From: Alitta virens
Lineage: Eukaryota; Annelida; Polychaeta; Phyllodocida; Nereididae
Reading direction: 5' to 3'
DNA: 64,000 bases
Assembly (NCBI GenBank): GCA_932294295.1
Contig: OW028574.1
Location: 30,450,145 to 30,514,144 of the forward strand
Position numbers and translations under genes: made by a program. Under the pieces are notes generated by a model, which saw nothing but the letters and a program-made list of their open reading frames with translations, was not told where the DNA came from and did not search any database. Each line of letters opens with the position of its first letter. Within the stretch, counting starts at the first letter, position 1. Shown here one piece after another: positions 49,830 through 60,822 of the stretch.

Positions 49830-51417
49830 TCAGTTGGCAAGATACTCATGTTGTGGACAAACACAACTTCGAAGATCCATGACTGTAAATCCTTCCCCTG
49901 AGCCAACCATCATTGTACGGGTTTCTGCTACACCTGAAGCATAAAATTGTTTTGTTGTCTTAATTTATGCACTTATCTAAGTTCAATGAACAAATATATG
50001 TAATTATCTGCAATCGGGCCCAACAAGTTTACATCCACCTGAGCAATATGTCATAAAACATTTGAGAGAAATGAAGAAACACGTTAAAATTATTATTGAA
50101 ATATAAAGAATGGTGATCATTGGTTTGCCACCCCAGAAAATATGTGGAAATTGAGGTGAAAAGTATTGTGTTCAAGTGTATTGAAACTTTTGGACCCGAC
50201 TGTATAACACACAGGGCATTGATTGGAAAACATACAACAAACTTGGTAAACTTAAATTCAATACATTAAAATAAATATGCTACTTTGAATATTAAAGACT
50301 TAATCCAAAGAAATGTCCACTTGTTTTGGTATTATATTCACATACATGTCATGGAGCAGCACATAATGGACGTAAATGATTAATGTTAACAATAATAAGA
50401 CAAACCCCTTAATTCTATCTCAAAAACACATCTCTCAGCACATCAACCTCAAGTTTCCTATCTTTATATAATGTAGTTATGGCCATTTGTTACGGTCACA
50501 GAGAAGCAAAAATTACAATGTAGAATATAGCCAACTTTAAATTAAATGTTACTAAAGAAGTGTTTTTATCTTGGAGTCAAGACTTTATATCATTTATGCG
50601 ATGGGAAAATATGGAAAACGGGTGGACATTTATTTTGAATCCCTTTGTGAACAATAATGGACAGAGAACGGTATAAATACCTGCAGATGCTGTAGACTGT
50701 AGATGTAGTAACGTACAAAAGGCCCACATGTCTTCCTTAGGATTATCTGAAAATAAAAATAATTAAATTACAGAGAAATTAGGCGAATATCTTGAGTCAA
50801 CACTATGATATATATATATATATATAATTAACAATGGCAGCACAGAGCATTTTTAAGGAAGTTTGAAGCTGTTATTCAAAGCTGCGAACAACACACTTAA
50901 CTTATGTAATTAATCTGAATGTTTCTCACGCTAAATAAAATACAAACAAAGCTGACCTGGTTAAGCCACCAGTCCTATAGTCTAGTTGGTTCGGATTTTT
51001 ACAATGGAGGGAAACTCGTATTTTAGGCTAAATTAGATATAATGTAGTATATGTATATAATTATTAAAATCATACCCGGGCACGGCAACTCATTAATTAT
51101 AACTTAAAATATCTATATGTATAACATGGTATAAGATTCTTTGGATCTTTAAAAAAAATGACATTTATACTAAACATATAGGCCTATACATTTTAACGAG
51201 ATCATTATTTTCGCCTTATCTGATTAAAAATATTTGATAAAGTAGCTTTATTCGCAAAAAGTTTAATAACAATTAACATAGGTACAAGAAACGCTGGCAT
51301 AAAAGCTAAAATAACAACTTACTAGGCCTGTTATGAAGATGATGAAGTCTGTATAGTGGGTACGCTTCATTGCACAGGAGATCGAGGAGTGCTGTTAATT
51401 TCAATTGCGCCGCCAAC
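49830..51417 (-). CDS. 3' end of an unrecognised spliced gene (three exons)
   Basis: Three minus-strand exons join in one frame. Exon A, about 51,417-51,322, reads LTALLDLLCNEAYPLYRL and HHLHNRP and ends at donor gtaagt. Exon B, 50,746-50,681, follows an acceptor ttttattttcag, reads NPKEDMWAFCTLLHLQ and ends at donor gtattt. Exon C, 49,933-49,830, follows ttttatgcttcag, reads MMVGSGEGFTVMDLRS and ends with TGA after PQHEYLAN. Exon B is 66 bp long, keeps phase and has no stop. The upstream limit of exon A is uncertain: an in-frame TGA lies at 51,422-51,420, so an acceptor should lie just inside it. The C-terminal GSGEGFTVMDL loosely resembles a WD-type strand, but I assign no family. Upstream exons would lie beyond the retroelements, to the right. 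Confidence 0.6.
50011..50204. mobile_element. Short Tc1/mariner-like MITE in the last intron
   Basis: The left end atcgggcccaacaagtttac and the reverse complement of the right end (gtcgggtccaaaagtttcaa) are similar and continue with similar sequence (atccacctgagca against atacacttgaaca). The element is about 194 bp long with no coding capacity. The end sequence resembles those of Tc1-type elements. A TA target duplication is not certain. Confidence 0.55.
50806..50826. repeat. TA dinucleotide microsatellite
   Basis: Uninterrupted TA run in the intron between exons A and B. Confidence 0.8.
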
Positions 51418-51579
51418 CTTCATTCAAGGTCTTAATGAAACCAATTTGCTTTAAAAAAAAGAAGGAAAGGGTTTTTAGAAACACAAATGATCTTCAATTT
51501 ACACTGAGCTAGTCGAAACGTCCGTCCTACCCCCTAAATGCCCGATTCCCGAAACGTCTGAAGACCGAAACTAATTTTT

Positions 51580-51592
51580 TCTGAAGTTTCAG
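51580..51592 (+). repeat. Target-site duplication, left, I-group copy 1
   Basis: tctgaagtttcag here and again at 55,145-55,157 directly after the AC tail. This 13-bp duplication fixes both ends of the insertion. Confidence 0.92.
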
Positions 51593-53229
51593 ATGGCATC
51601 ATTCATACCCATATTGCTCTTAACACTAACCTTCAGGCTACAGCAGTTCGTCTGAACCTGAATAAAACATTCACCATATGTTCCATATATATTCCTCCAC
51701 CCTTTCACCTTACAGCCAGTGATTTGCATAACCTTTACAATCAACTGCCTGAACCGCGTCTTATCCTAGGAGATTTTAACAGCCATAACCAATTGTGGGG
51801 AAGCACTTCCCACAACAACAAAGGAAAAACCATTGAAGATTTTCTCAATGACCACACCCTTTGCTTGTTCAATGATGGTTCACCTACATATCTTCACCCA
51901 GGTCATGGAACATTTTCAGCGATAGACCTTAGTATATGTGATCCAGCGTTATTTCTGGAATTTGAATGGAGAGTATTAGAGGACACTCACGGCAGTGATC
52001 ACTTTCCTATTGTCCTACAAAACGTAGAAGGTACAAGAGAAGTGGGTCAACTCCGATGGAAGTTGCATAAAGCGGATTGGACCTCCTTCGAAAAGCACTG
52101 CTTAGAAACAATTACTATGTCTCATTATAGGAATTGTGATAATCTCGTTGAAGATTTTACTGATGATATTACTGATATAGCCAATAAAACAATACCGATG
52201 ACAAAAAATAATTCTAAACGTAGTGCAAGACCTTGGTTTGATGACGAAGTAAGAGAAGCTATTAAAAACCGTAAGAAAGCCCTCAGAATTTTTAAATCAC
52301 AGCCGACCATCAACAATCTGAATAATTTTAAGTGCCTGAAAGCCAAAGCGCGTAGAATTGTCAGGCAAAAAAAACGTAGTTGCTGGAGAGACTATGTCTC
52401 CAGACTCACTGAAAGAACTCCTAGCAATAAAGTCTGGAAAATGATTAAGAAGATTGAAGGAAAGAACCTAGCTTCGCATGTAAGCATTCTAGAAGTGAAT
52501 GGAGAACATCTCTCCTCACCAGAACAAATATCAAACGGGTTAGGAGAACAGTTTGCATACAACTCCTCATCGGAGAACTATACGAGAGAATTTCAATGTT
52601 ATAAGGCTCAAGCTGAGAGATTAACCCTAAATATACAGTCTGATAACAGCGAAGATTATAACTCCTACATCACCTTAGAAGAACTTCAGAAGGTCATCTT
52701 AAAAGCGACTGACTCTGCAACAGGCCCTGATAATATACATTATCAAATCTTAAAACACCTACCTCAATCCTCTTTAAAAACATTACTGTATATCTTTAAT
52801 CAAATTTGGGAGAAGGGATGTCTTCCATCCCTGTGGAAACAAGCCACGGTCATCCCAATTCCCAAGCTGGGGAAGGATCATAGTGATCCTATGAATTATC
52901 GACCAATAGCCTTAACCAGTTGTCTATGTAAGACAATGGAGCGAATTGTTACTGATAGACTGGTTTGGTTCCTGGAGTCGAACCAGCTTATTACAGAGTT
53001 CCAATCTGGATTTCGCCGTCACAGGAGCACATTAGATCATTTAGTCAGACTGGAAACTTATGTTAGAGATGCTTTCATTAACAGAGAACACGTAGTAGCC
53101 ATATTCTTTGACCTAGAAAAAGCTTATGACTACATGGAAATATGGAATAATGAAAGATCTCCACGACTTAGGGCTTCGAGGTCGCCTTCCAGTTTTCATC
53201 GGATCCTTCCTACAGGATCGCTTCTTTAA
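51593..53229 (+). pseudogene. Endonuclease and first half of reverse transcriptase, copy 1
   Basis: The frame is already open where the element begins and needs no start codon here. It shows the end of an exonuclease-endonuclease-phosphatase domain (ICSIYIPPPF, RLILGDFNSHNQLWGS, SDHFPIVL) and reverse-transcriptase blocks up to the first catalytic aspartate (FFDLEKAYD at about 53,105-53,131). Just after it, 2 bp present in copy 2 are missing. The frame then runs into unrelated residues and stops at 53,229. Confidence 0.9.
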
Positions 53230-55057
53230 GGTCCGAGTGGGATCAACGATGTCAAGCCCCTACTCTCAGGAGAATGGAGTCCCTCAGGGTAGTATTCTCT
53301 CGCCCACCCTCTTTAACGTCAAAATCAACAGTATAGTAAATTCCATCTCAGAAAATCTCATGTCGTCCCTATATGTTGACGATTTCCTCATTGCATATCG
53401 TTCCAGATATATGCCAACCATAGAACGACAACTGCAATTAAATTTGAATAGGATTCACAAATGGTCACTCGAAAATGGCTTCAAGTTCTCTAAACAGAAG
53501 ACAGTTTGTCTGCCTTTCTATTACTTACGATCAAACCATCCAGATCCATCACTAATAATTGACAACTGTCAAATAAAAGTGGTGAATGAAACAAAATTTT
53601 TGGGTGTACTCTTTGACTCCAAATTGTCTTTCATTCCGCATATCAAAGCACTGAAAGCAAAGTGCCTGAAATCAATGAACCTCCTTAAAGTAGTGAGCAA
53701 ATATAATTGGGGTGGGGACACAACGGTCCTCCTTCGTCTCTATCGAGCAATTACTCGTTCTCGACTTGATTATGGTTCTGTGGTATATGGCTCCGCCAGA
53801 CCATCTTATCTAAAATGCCTGAATTCTGTACATCATCAAGGGTTGCGACTAAGCTTAAGAGCTTTTCGTACATCTCCTGTAGAGAGCTTATATGTACTGG
53901 CAGGGGAACCTCCACTTTCCCTTCGTCGTATCAAGTTATCCATGCAATACATACTAAAGGTAGCTTCAACTCCAACAAATCCAACATATGATGTAATATT
54001 TCATCCAAAATACATGCATCATTATGAATCTCGTTCAAACGCCATTCGACCACTGGGATTACGCATGAAATTCTATCTTGAGGCTGCAAAAATTGATACT
54101 ACAATCATTGCCGAGACGGAAGTACCACCCATTCCGCCATGGATTCTCCCAGTCCCGAAAGTTATACTGGATTTGGCAGAGCTTAAGAAAAGCGAAACCA
54201 ATCCGGTAGACTATCAAAACCTATTTTATAGTATAAGGTTTAAATACGAATCGTACAAATTTCTATACACAGATGGCTCAAAAATGGAAAGACGAGTAGG
54301 CTGTGCTGTCACTTCTTACAAAACCGTTATAGCTGAATGTCGTCTTCCAGACCACTGCTCAATATACACTGCAGAATTAACAGCTATTTACCTTGCCTTA
54401 AAGAACATCGAGGACTCAGAATCAGATCGTTATGTTATCTGTTCTGATTCCAAATCTGCTCTTCAAGCAATCCAAAATAAACAACTTGATAACCCTGGGA
54501 TCTTAGATGTTCTTATTAAGTATTTCTATCTTCACGAATACAAAGACATAGTATTCTGCTGGATTCCTGGACACGCTGGCATTGAAGGGAATGAAAAAGC
54601 AGACCTGGCAGCAAAAAGGGCTCTTACAAAAGAGATAACTGATTTTACCATTCCATACACTGATTTTAAAATGACTATAAAATCTTTTATCATGTCTTGC
54701 TGGCAGAGACAATGGAATGAATGTAATAACAACAAGTTGCATTCAATCTTACCTTGCATTCAAAATAAAATACCCAGTAGGTTCAATACTCGCAAAGATC
54801 AAGGAATATATCACAGATGCCTCATAGGACATTCAAGACTTACACATTTACACCTTTTAGTCAATGAACCGGCACCGGTATGCCAGAGTTGTCGGCGCTC
54901 CCTAACAATCAAACATATTTTATTAGATTGCATCCACTTACAACGCATTAGAAGACCTCTGTTTCAAGCTACTACCTTACAACATCTCTTTACTAGATAT
55001 CCAACCCAGACAATTATTGATTTTTTATATGCTTCTGGTTTCTACTACCAAATATAG
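53126..55057 (+). pseudogene. Reverse transcriptase (rest), RNase H and zinc motif, copy 1
   Basis: This resumes the polyprotein in the next frame. Visible motifs are GVPQGSILSPTLFNVKINSI and YVDDF (catalytic pair of the polymerase), then RNase H with LYTDGSKM, IYTAELTAIYLAL, CSDSKSALQAI and WIPGHAGIEGNEKAD, which supply the acidic residues and the histidine of the RNase H active site. The zinc motif CQSCRR...HILLDC follows. The stop at 55,055 lies 87 bp before the end of the AC tail. Apart from the 2-bp loss at its start, the domain set looks undamaged. Confidence 0.92.
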
Positions 55058-55144
55058 ATAATCAATCTTAACCTAGAGAGCCTCTACATAGCCCACTTAG
55101 GTGCTGATGAGGCGTTAAACAATAACTCACACACACACACACAC

Positions 55145-55604
55145 TCTGAAGTTTCAGTGATTTTTAACGATAGTTTGGCAAATATAATCTTTGTTTATAT
55201 TATATAAAAGTTCGTTTCAGGGGCCGCCCGACCAGGTCTTGCGTGCGTCGTACCCCCGGCGGTTCTATTTAAATAGTCTTGTGGCTTGTGTATGACATGA
55301 AACTATCATAACTTCACTTCTAGTTAACATTTTTTCAAAATTTAAACAGATTCTGATAGCTCAGGATAAGAGACATTGGCCATAAATAATGTAATACCAA
55401 GTTATTATATCAATGTGGTGTTTTATAATATTAGAAGAAAAATAAAATAATATCAACTGACAAACTTGATAGTTCAGTAATTCTTTTATTGAGAGTTGGA
55501 CTTTGCTCTAAATATTCTGAATTGCATCGCAAATGAACTTTAACAATTAATCTTGTATGTTTTTGCTTCCTATTATTTAATTTGGTATCTTGGTTTCAAT
55601 TAAT
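55145..55604. other. Stretch without a visible gene
   Basis: Starts with the right target-site duplication of copy 1 (55,145-55,157). It includes a GC-richer patch at about 55,220-55,265 in AT-rich surroundings. No ORF, RNA gene or clear promoter is supported. Confidence 0.5.
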
Positions 55605-56343
55605 GTACACAAAAATGTGAATTATCCAAATATTATGATAAATGGTACAATTATAGACTTTGTGGATTCTTTTAACTATCTAGGAATTACAATAGATAAA
55701 CATCTTAGTTGGAAGTCACATATTCATAAGATATCCTTGAAAATGTCTAAAATTATAGGAATAATGTTAAAAATGAAAAATTTTATCTCAAAGGATATCA
55801 TTCTCACTTTATATTATAGCTTATTCATGCCATATCTCAATTATGGGATTCTTTGTTGGAAATCAAAGATTAATTCAGTTTGTAAAGTTTCAAAAGAAAG
55901 CTGTCAGAATCATAATGGGCGCGAAATACAATGCTCACACAGAACCAATTTTTAAGTATCTAAGCCTTCTAAAAGGTAATGATCTATGTAACCTTCAAGA
56001 ATTAAAATTTTGTTACAAATTAGAGAACAAATTGGTACCCGCTTACTTTCAAGACAACATATTTGTAAAAAATAGAAACATTCATCGACACAACACCAGA
56101 TCTGCCAATGCATTCCATATTCCCAGAGTTAGGCATGAATTTGCCAAACATGGCATTCATTATATAATTCCCATGGCTTTTAATAATAGTATTCCACTTA
56201 TCATAAACAAAATTTACACCCACAGTCTCTCTGGATTCGCAAAATGTATCAAGAATGACTATCTAAACAATTATAAAGAAAAATTGCTTGATAAGAAATT
56301 GTTACATTTGTCAGTCCTCTTCAGGGTGAGCTTTGCTTCATAA
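55605..56343 (+). pseudogene. 3' part of a second CR1/Jockey-type reverse transcriptase
   Basis: Starts within the post-catalytic region (NYPNIMINGTIIDFVDSFNY, LGITIDKHLSWKSHIHKI) and continues after a frameshift near 55,880 into AVRIIMGAKYNAHTEPIFKY and LQELKFCYKLENKLVPAYF. It ends with a stop at 56,341. It resembles the C-terminal part of the fragment at 48.9-49.3 kb but is a distinct sequence. The catalytic region is absent (5' truncation). Confidence 0.8.
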
Positions 56344-56847
56344 ATGCCTGTGTTGCACTCATTATATCCCTTTTATGAATTTTAACGACAAATTTTCTGC
56401 ATTTCATCTTATTTTATAGGGTTCTTAGATATCCAGTGTACTTTTTATTCGGAAGTGATGAACCAAAAGTCATTCACTGCACAGAAAATGCACAGAAAAT
56501 GCTTGTAAAAGTAGCATGTGAATTTCATTTCAGTAAATTCCAACATGGCATGTGAATTTCATTTAATCAGGTTCTAAATAGAAAATGCTTGTAACAATAG
56601 CATGTGAATTTCATTTAGTATTTTGTTCATCAATGTTTCTGTCCAGTCATTTCTATTATCATTATTGTTACTATTATTATTCTTAAAATATTTTATTTAC
56701 TTGATAAATTGTAATCGGTGACTCAGGAGATTTCAGCCTACCTTTAAACGCCTGGGTGGCCTCTCGATAGCGGTCTTAAGACCTTAGAGAGGCCTCCCAC
56801 ACATAGAGAAAAATACATTTTAAATATTTCTTTACTTGTTTATTTGT
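56344..56847 (+). mobile_element. 3' UTR of the CR1/Jockey-type element, left of the nested insertion
   Basis: Non-coding, with a short repeated phrase gcatgtgaatttcattt at about 56,513, 56,550 and 56,600. The UTR is interrupted at 56,847 by I-group copy 2 and resumes at 60,282. The 14 bp acttgtttatttgt at 56,834-56,847 is the left target-site duplication of that copy. Confidence 0.65.
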
Positions 56848-57491
56848 GTACAGCCAGTGATTTGCATAACCTTTACAATCAACTGCCTGAACCGCGTCTT
56901 ATCCTAGGAGATTTTAACAGCCATAACCAATTGTGGGGAAGCACTTCCCACAACAACAAAGGAAAAACCATTGAAGATTTTCTCAATGACCACACCCTTT
57001 GCTTGTTCAATGATGGTTCACCTACATATCTTCACCCAGGTCATGGAACATTTTCAGCGATAGACCTTAGTATATGTGATCCAGCGTTATTTCTGGAATT
57101 TGAATGGAGAGTATTAGAGGACACTCACGGCAGTGATCACTTTCCTATTGTCCTACAAAACGTAGAAGGTACAAGAGAAGTGGGTCAACTCCGATGGAAG
57201 TTGCATAAAGCGGATTGGACCTCCTTCGAAAAGCACTGCTTAGAAACAATTACTATGTCTCATTATAGAAATTGTAATAATCTCGTTGAAGATTTTACTG
57301 ATGATATTACTGATATAGCCAATAAAACAATACCGATGACAAAAAATAATTCTAAACGTAGTGCAAGACCTTGGTTTGATGACGAAGTAAGAGAAGCTAT
57401 TAAAAACCGTAAGAAAGCCCTCAGAATTTTTAAATCACAGCCGACCATCAACAATCTGAATAATAAAGTGCCTGAAAGCCAAAGCGCGTAG
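56848..57491 (+). pseudogene. Endonuclease fragment, copy 2
   Basis: Frame open from the element boundary (DLHNLYNQLPEPRLILGDFN, then SDHFPIVL). It goes out of frame near 57,464 where 2 bp of a TTT/AA stretch present in copy 1 are lost, and stops at 57,489. Confidence 0.9.
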
Positions 57492-60090
57492 AATTGTCAG
57501 GCAAAAAAAACGTAGTTGCTGGAGAGACTATGTCTCCACACTCACTGAAAGAACTCCTAGCAATAAAGTCTGGAAAATGATTAAGAAGATTGAAGGAAAG
57601 AACCTAGCTTCGCATGTAAGCATTCTAGAAGTGAATGGAGAACATCTCTCCTCACCAGAACAAATATCAAACGGGTTAGGAGAACAGTTTGCATACAACT
57701 CCTCATCGGAGAACTATACGAGAGAATTTCAATGTTATAAGGCTCAAGCTGAGAGATTAACCCTAAATATACAGTCTGATAACAGCGAAGATTATAACTC
57801 CTACATCACCTTAGAAGAACTTCAGAAGGTCATCTTAAAAGCGACTGACTCTGCAACAGGCCCTGATAATATACATTATCAAATCTTAAAACACCTACCT
57901 CAATCCTCTTTAAAAACATTACTGTATATCTTTAATCAAATTTGGGAGAAGGGATGTCTTCCATCCCTGTGGAAACAAGCCACGGTCATCCCAATTCCCA
58001 AGCCGGGGAAGGATCATAGTGATCCTATGAATTATCGACCAATAGCCTTAACCAGTTGTCTATGTAAGACAATGGAGCGAATTGTTACTGATAGACTGGT
58101 TTGGTTCCTGGAGTCGAACCAGCTTATTACAGAGTTCCAATCTGGATTTCGCCGTCACAGGAGCACATTAGATCATTTAGTCAGACTGGAAACTTATGTT
58201 AGAGATGCTTTCATTAACAGAGAACACGTAGTAGCCATATTCTTTGACCTAGAAAAAGCTTATGACACTACATGGAAATATGGAATAATGAAAGATCTCA
58301 ACGACTTAGGGCTTCGAGGTCGCCTTCCAGTTTTCATCGGATCCTTCCTACAGGATCGCTTCTTTAAGGTCCGAGTGGGATCAACGATGTCAAGCCCCTA
58401 CTCTCAGGAGAATGGAGTCCCTCAGGGTAGTATTCTCTCGCCCACCCTCTTTAACGTCAAAATCAACAGTATAGTAAATTCCATCTCAGAAAATCTCATG
58501 TCGTCCCTATATGTTGACGATTTCCTCATTGCATATCATTCCAGATATATGCCAACCATAGAACGACAACTGCAATTAAATTTGAATAGGATTCACAAAT
58601 GGTCACTCGAAAATGGCTTCAAGTTCTCTAAACAGAAGACAGTTTGTCTGCCTTTCTATTACTTACGATCAAACCATCCAGATCCATCACTAATAATTGA
58701 CAACTGTCAAATAAAAGTGGTGAATGAAACAAAATTTTTGGGTGTACTCTTTGACTCCAAATTGTCTTTCATTCCGCATATCAAAGCACTGAAAGCAAAG
58801 TGCCTGAAATCAATGAACCTCCTTAAAGTAGTGAGCAAATATAATTGGGGTGGGGACACAACGATCCTCCTTCGTCTCTATCGAGCAATTACTCGTTCTC
58901 GACTTGATTATGGTTCTGTGGTATATGGCTCCGCCAGACCATCTTATCTAAAATGCCTGAATTCTGTACATCATCAAGGGTTGCGACTAAGCTTAAGAGC
59001 TTTTCGTACATCTCCTGTAGAGAGCTTATATGTACTGGCAGGGGAACCTCCACTTTCCCTTCGTCGTATCAAGTTATCCATGCAATACATACTTAAAGTA
59101 GCTTCAACTCCAACAAATCCAACATATGATGTAATATTTCATCCAAAATACATGCATCATTATGAATCTCGTTCAAACGCCATTCGACCACTGGGATTAC
59201 GCATGAAATTCTATCTTGAGGCTGCAAAAATTGATACTACAATCATTGCCGAGACGGAAGTACCACCCATTCCGCCATGGATTCTCCCAGTCCCGAAAGT
59301 TATACTGGATTTGGCAGAGCTTAAGAAAAGCGAAACCAATCCGGTAGACTATCAAAACCTATTTTATAGTATAAGGTTTAAATACGAATCGTACAAATTT
59401 CTATACACAGATGGCTCAAAAATGGAAAGACGAGTAGGCTGTGCTGTCACTTCTTATAAAACCGTTATAGCTGAATGTCGTCTTCCAGACCACTGCTCAA
59501 TATACACTGCAGAATTAACAGCTATTTACCTTGCCTTAAAGAACATCGAGGACTCAGAATCAGATCGTTATGTTATCTGTTCTGATTCCAAATCTGCTCT
59601 TCAAGCAATCCAAAATAAACAACTTGATAACCCTGGGATCTTAGATGTTCTTATTAAGTATTTCTATCTTCACGAATACAAAGACATAGTATTCTGCTGG
59701 ATTCCTGGACACGCTGGCATTGAAGGGAATGAAAAAGCAGACCCGGCAGCAAAAAGGGCTCTTACAAAAGAGATAACTGATTTTACCATTCCATACACTG
59801 ATTTTAAAATGACTATAAAATCTTTTATCATGTCTTGCTGGCAAAGACAATGGAATGAATGTAATAACAACAAGTTGCATTCAATCTTACCTTGCATTCA
59901 AAATAAAATACCGAGTAGGTTCAATACTCACAAAGATCAAGGAATATATCACAGATGCCTCATAGGACATTCAAGACTTACACATTTACACCTTTTAGTC
60001 AATGAACCGGCAACCGGTATGCCAGAGTTGTCGGCGCCCCCTAACAATCAAACATATTTTATTAGATTGCATCCACTTACAACGCATTAG
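57470..60090 (+). pseudogene. Reverse transcriptase and RNase H, copy 2
   Basis: One long frame (first Met at 57,577; the frame is open from about 57,470) covers the whole reverse transcriptase with FFDLEKAYD, GVPQGSILSP and YVDDF, and the whole RNase H with YTDGSKM, AELTAI, CSDSKSAL and WIPGHAGIEGNEKAD. A Leu-to-Pro change follows the last RNase H motif (KADPAAK against KADLAAK in copy 1). An extra A near 60,012 (ccggcaaccgg) shifts the frame just before the zinc motif, so this frame ends early at 60,090. Confidence 0.92.
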
Positions 60091-60196
60091 AAGACCTCTG
60101 TTTCAAGCTACTACCTTACAACATCTCTTTACTAGATATCCAACCCAGACAATTATTGATTTTTTATATGCTTCTGGTTTCTACTACCAAATATAG
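60012..60196 (+). pseudogene. Zinc motif and C-terminus, copy 2 (out of frame)
   Basis: Carries PVCQSCRRPLTIKHILLDC and the C-terminal residues up to the stop at 60,194, one base out of frame with the preceding part. Confidence 0.88.
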
Positions 60197-60281
60197 ATAA
60201 TCAATCTTAACCTAGAGAGCCTCTACATAGCCCACTCAGGTGCTGATGAGGCGTTAAACAATAACTCACACACACACACAC

Positions 60282-60387
60282 ACTTGTTTATTTGTATATT
60301 TGTTTATGTATGTTTCAAACAATTTCTGTATATGAAATGTGTGTCTCTTTGTGTAAATAAATGTCTTTGTCTGTCAAAAAAAAAAAG
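60282..60387 (+). mobile_element. 3' end of the CR1/Jockey-type element, right of the nested insertion
   Basis: Begins with the right target-site duplication of copy 2 (60,282-60,295). It ends with aataaatgtctttgtctgtc followed by a run of A at about 60,377-60,387, as expected for the 3' end of a retrotransposed transcript. Confidence 0.65.
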
Positions 60388-60657
60388 TCATATCTTTTCA
60401 AAATTATGTCATACGAAATTGTACTGTTAAAATATACAAATTATTTGTAACATGTTGTTTCATTTCAGATATATAAGCTATGCTTTCTCTTGTAAATAAA
60501 AAGCTTCTTTATTTATAATAGGCCCAAATGTGCCACATGCGTTTTCCATGAGAAGGATAAATGCATGGAAATGCATGGTTTTCGCCTAATTATAATGCAC
60601 ATTTGGCCATGTAGTATTACAAAAATATTTTAGGGGTATTAACATGCAAGGTTAATA
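60388..60657. other. Stretch without a visible gene
   Basis: AT-rich, with an aataaa near 60,496. No ORF or RNA gene is supported. Confidence 0.5.
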
Positions 60658-60822
60658 ATGTTTAAAGTGACCAGTGGGGCCCCTATAGCATCTCTCTTAT
60701 CTCTATGCATACTAATTAGCTTGAGGGGTAACCCAGGGAGGTTTCTCAAGCGGGTCATTTCGTGCCAGATGACCAGTGCTGAAGGGCTCTGTGGTGTATA
60801 TACCTACAACAAATTTAGCACA

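Larger units (their letters stand above)
51593..55144 (+). mobile_element. I-group non-LTR retrotransposon, copy 1 (5'-truncated)
   Basis: 3,552 bp between 13-bp target-site duplications. Domains in order are: partial AP-type endonuclease (GDFN at about 51,769; SDHFPI at about 51,994), reverse transcriptase (about 52,700-53,500), RNase H (about 54,265-54,610), a C-terminal CxxC...H...C zinc motif (about 54,881), a short 3' UTR and an AC-repeat tail. RNase H plus this zinc motif points to the I/Nimb side of the non-LTR tree (family knowledge). ORF1 and the start of the endonuclease are absent. It is nearly identical to the copy at 56,848, so the family was active recently. Confidence 0.93.
56848..60281 (+). 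mobile_element. I-group non-LTR retrotransposon, copy 2 (5'-truncated, nested)
   Basis: About 3,434 bp between copies of acttgtttatttgt (56,834-56,847 and 60,282-60,295). It aligns with copy 1 from its tacagccagtgattt onward, so it is truncated about 120 bp further in. Domain order is the same and only scattered substitutions are seen by eye. It has two frameshifts of its own (near 57,464 and 60,012) but lacks the copy-1 deletion. It ends in the same 3' UTR and AC tail. Confidence 0.93.

Noticed and set aside
51421..51423. Minus-strand ATG near 51,423 as the start of the spliced gene
   Set aside because: Its frame stops within exon A and does not match the phase of exons B and C.
54503..54759. 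Minus-strand ORFs opposite the RNase H region (repeated at 59,641-59,897)
   Set aside because: They are shadows of the well-supported plus-strand RNase H frame.
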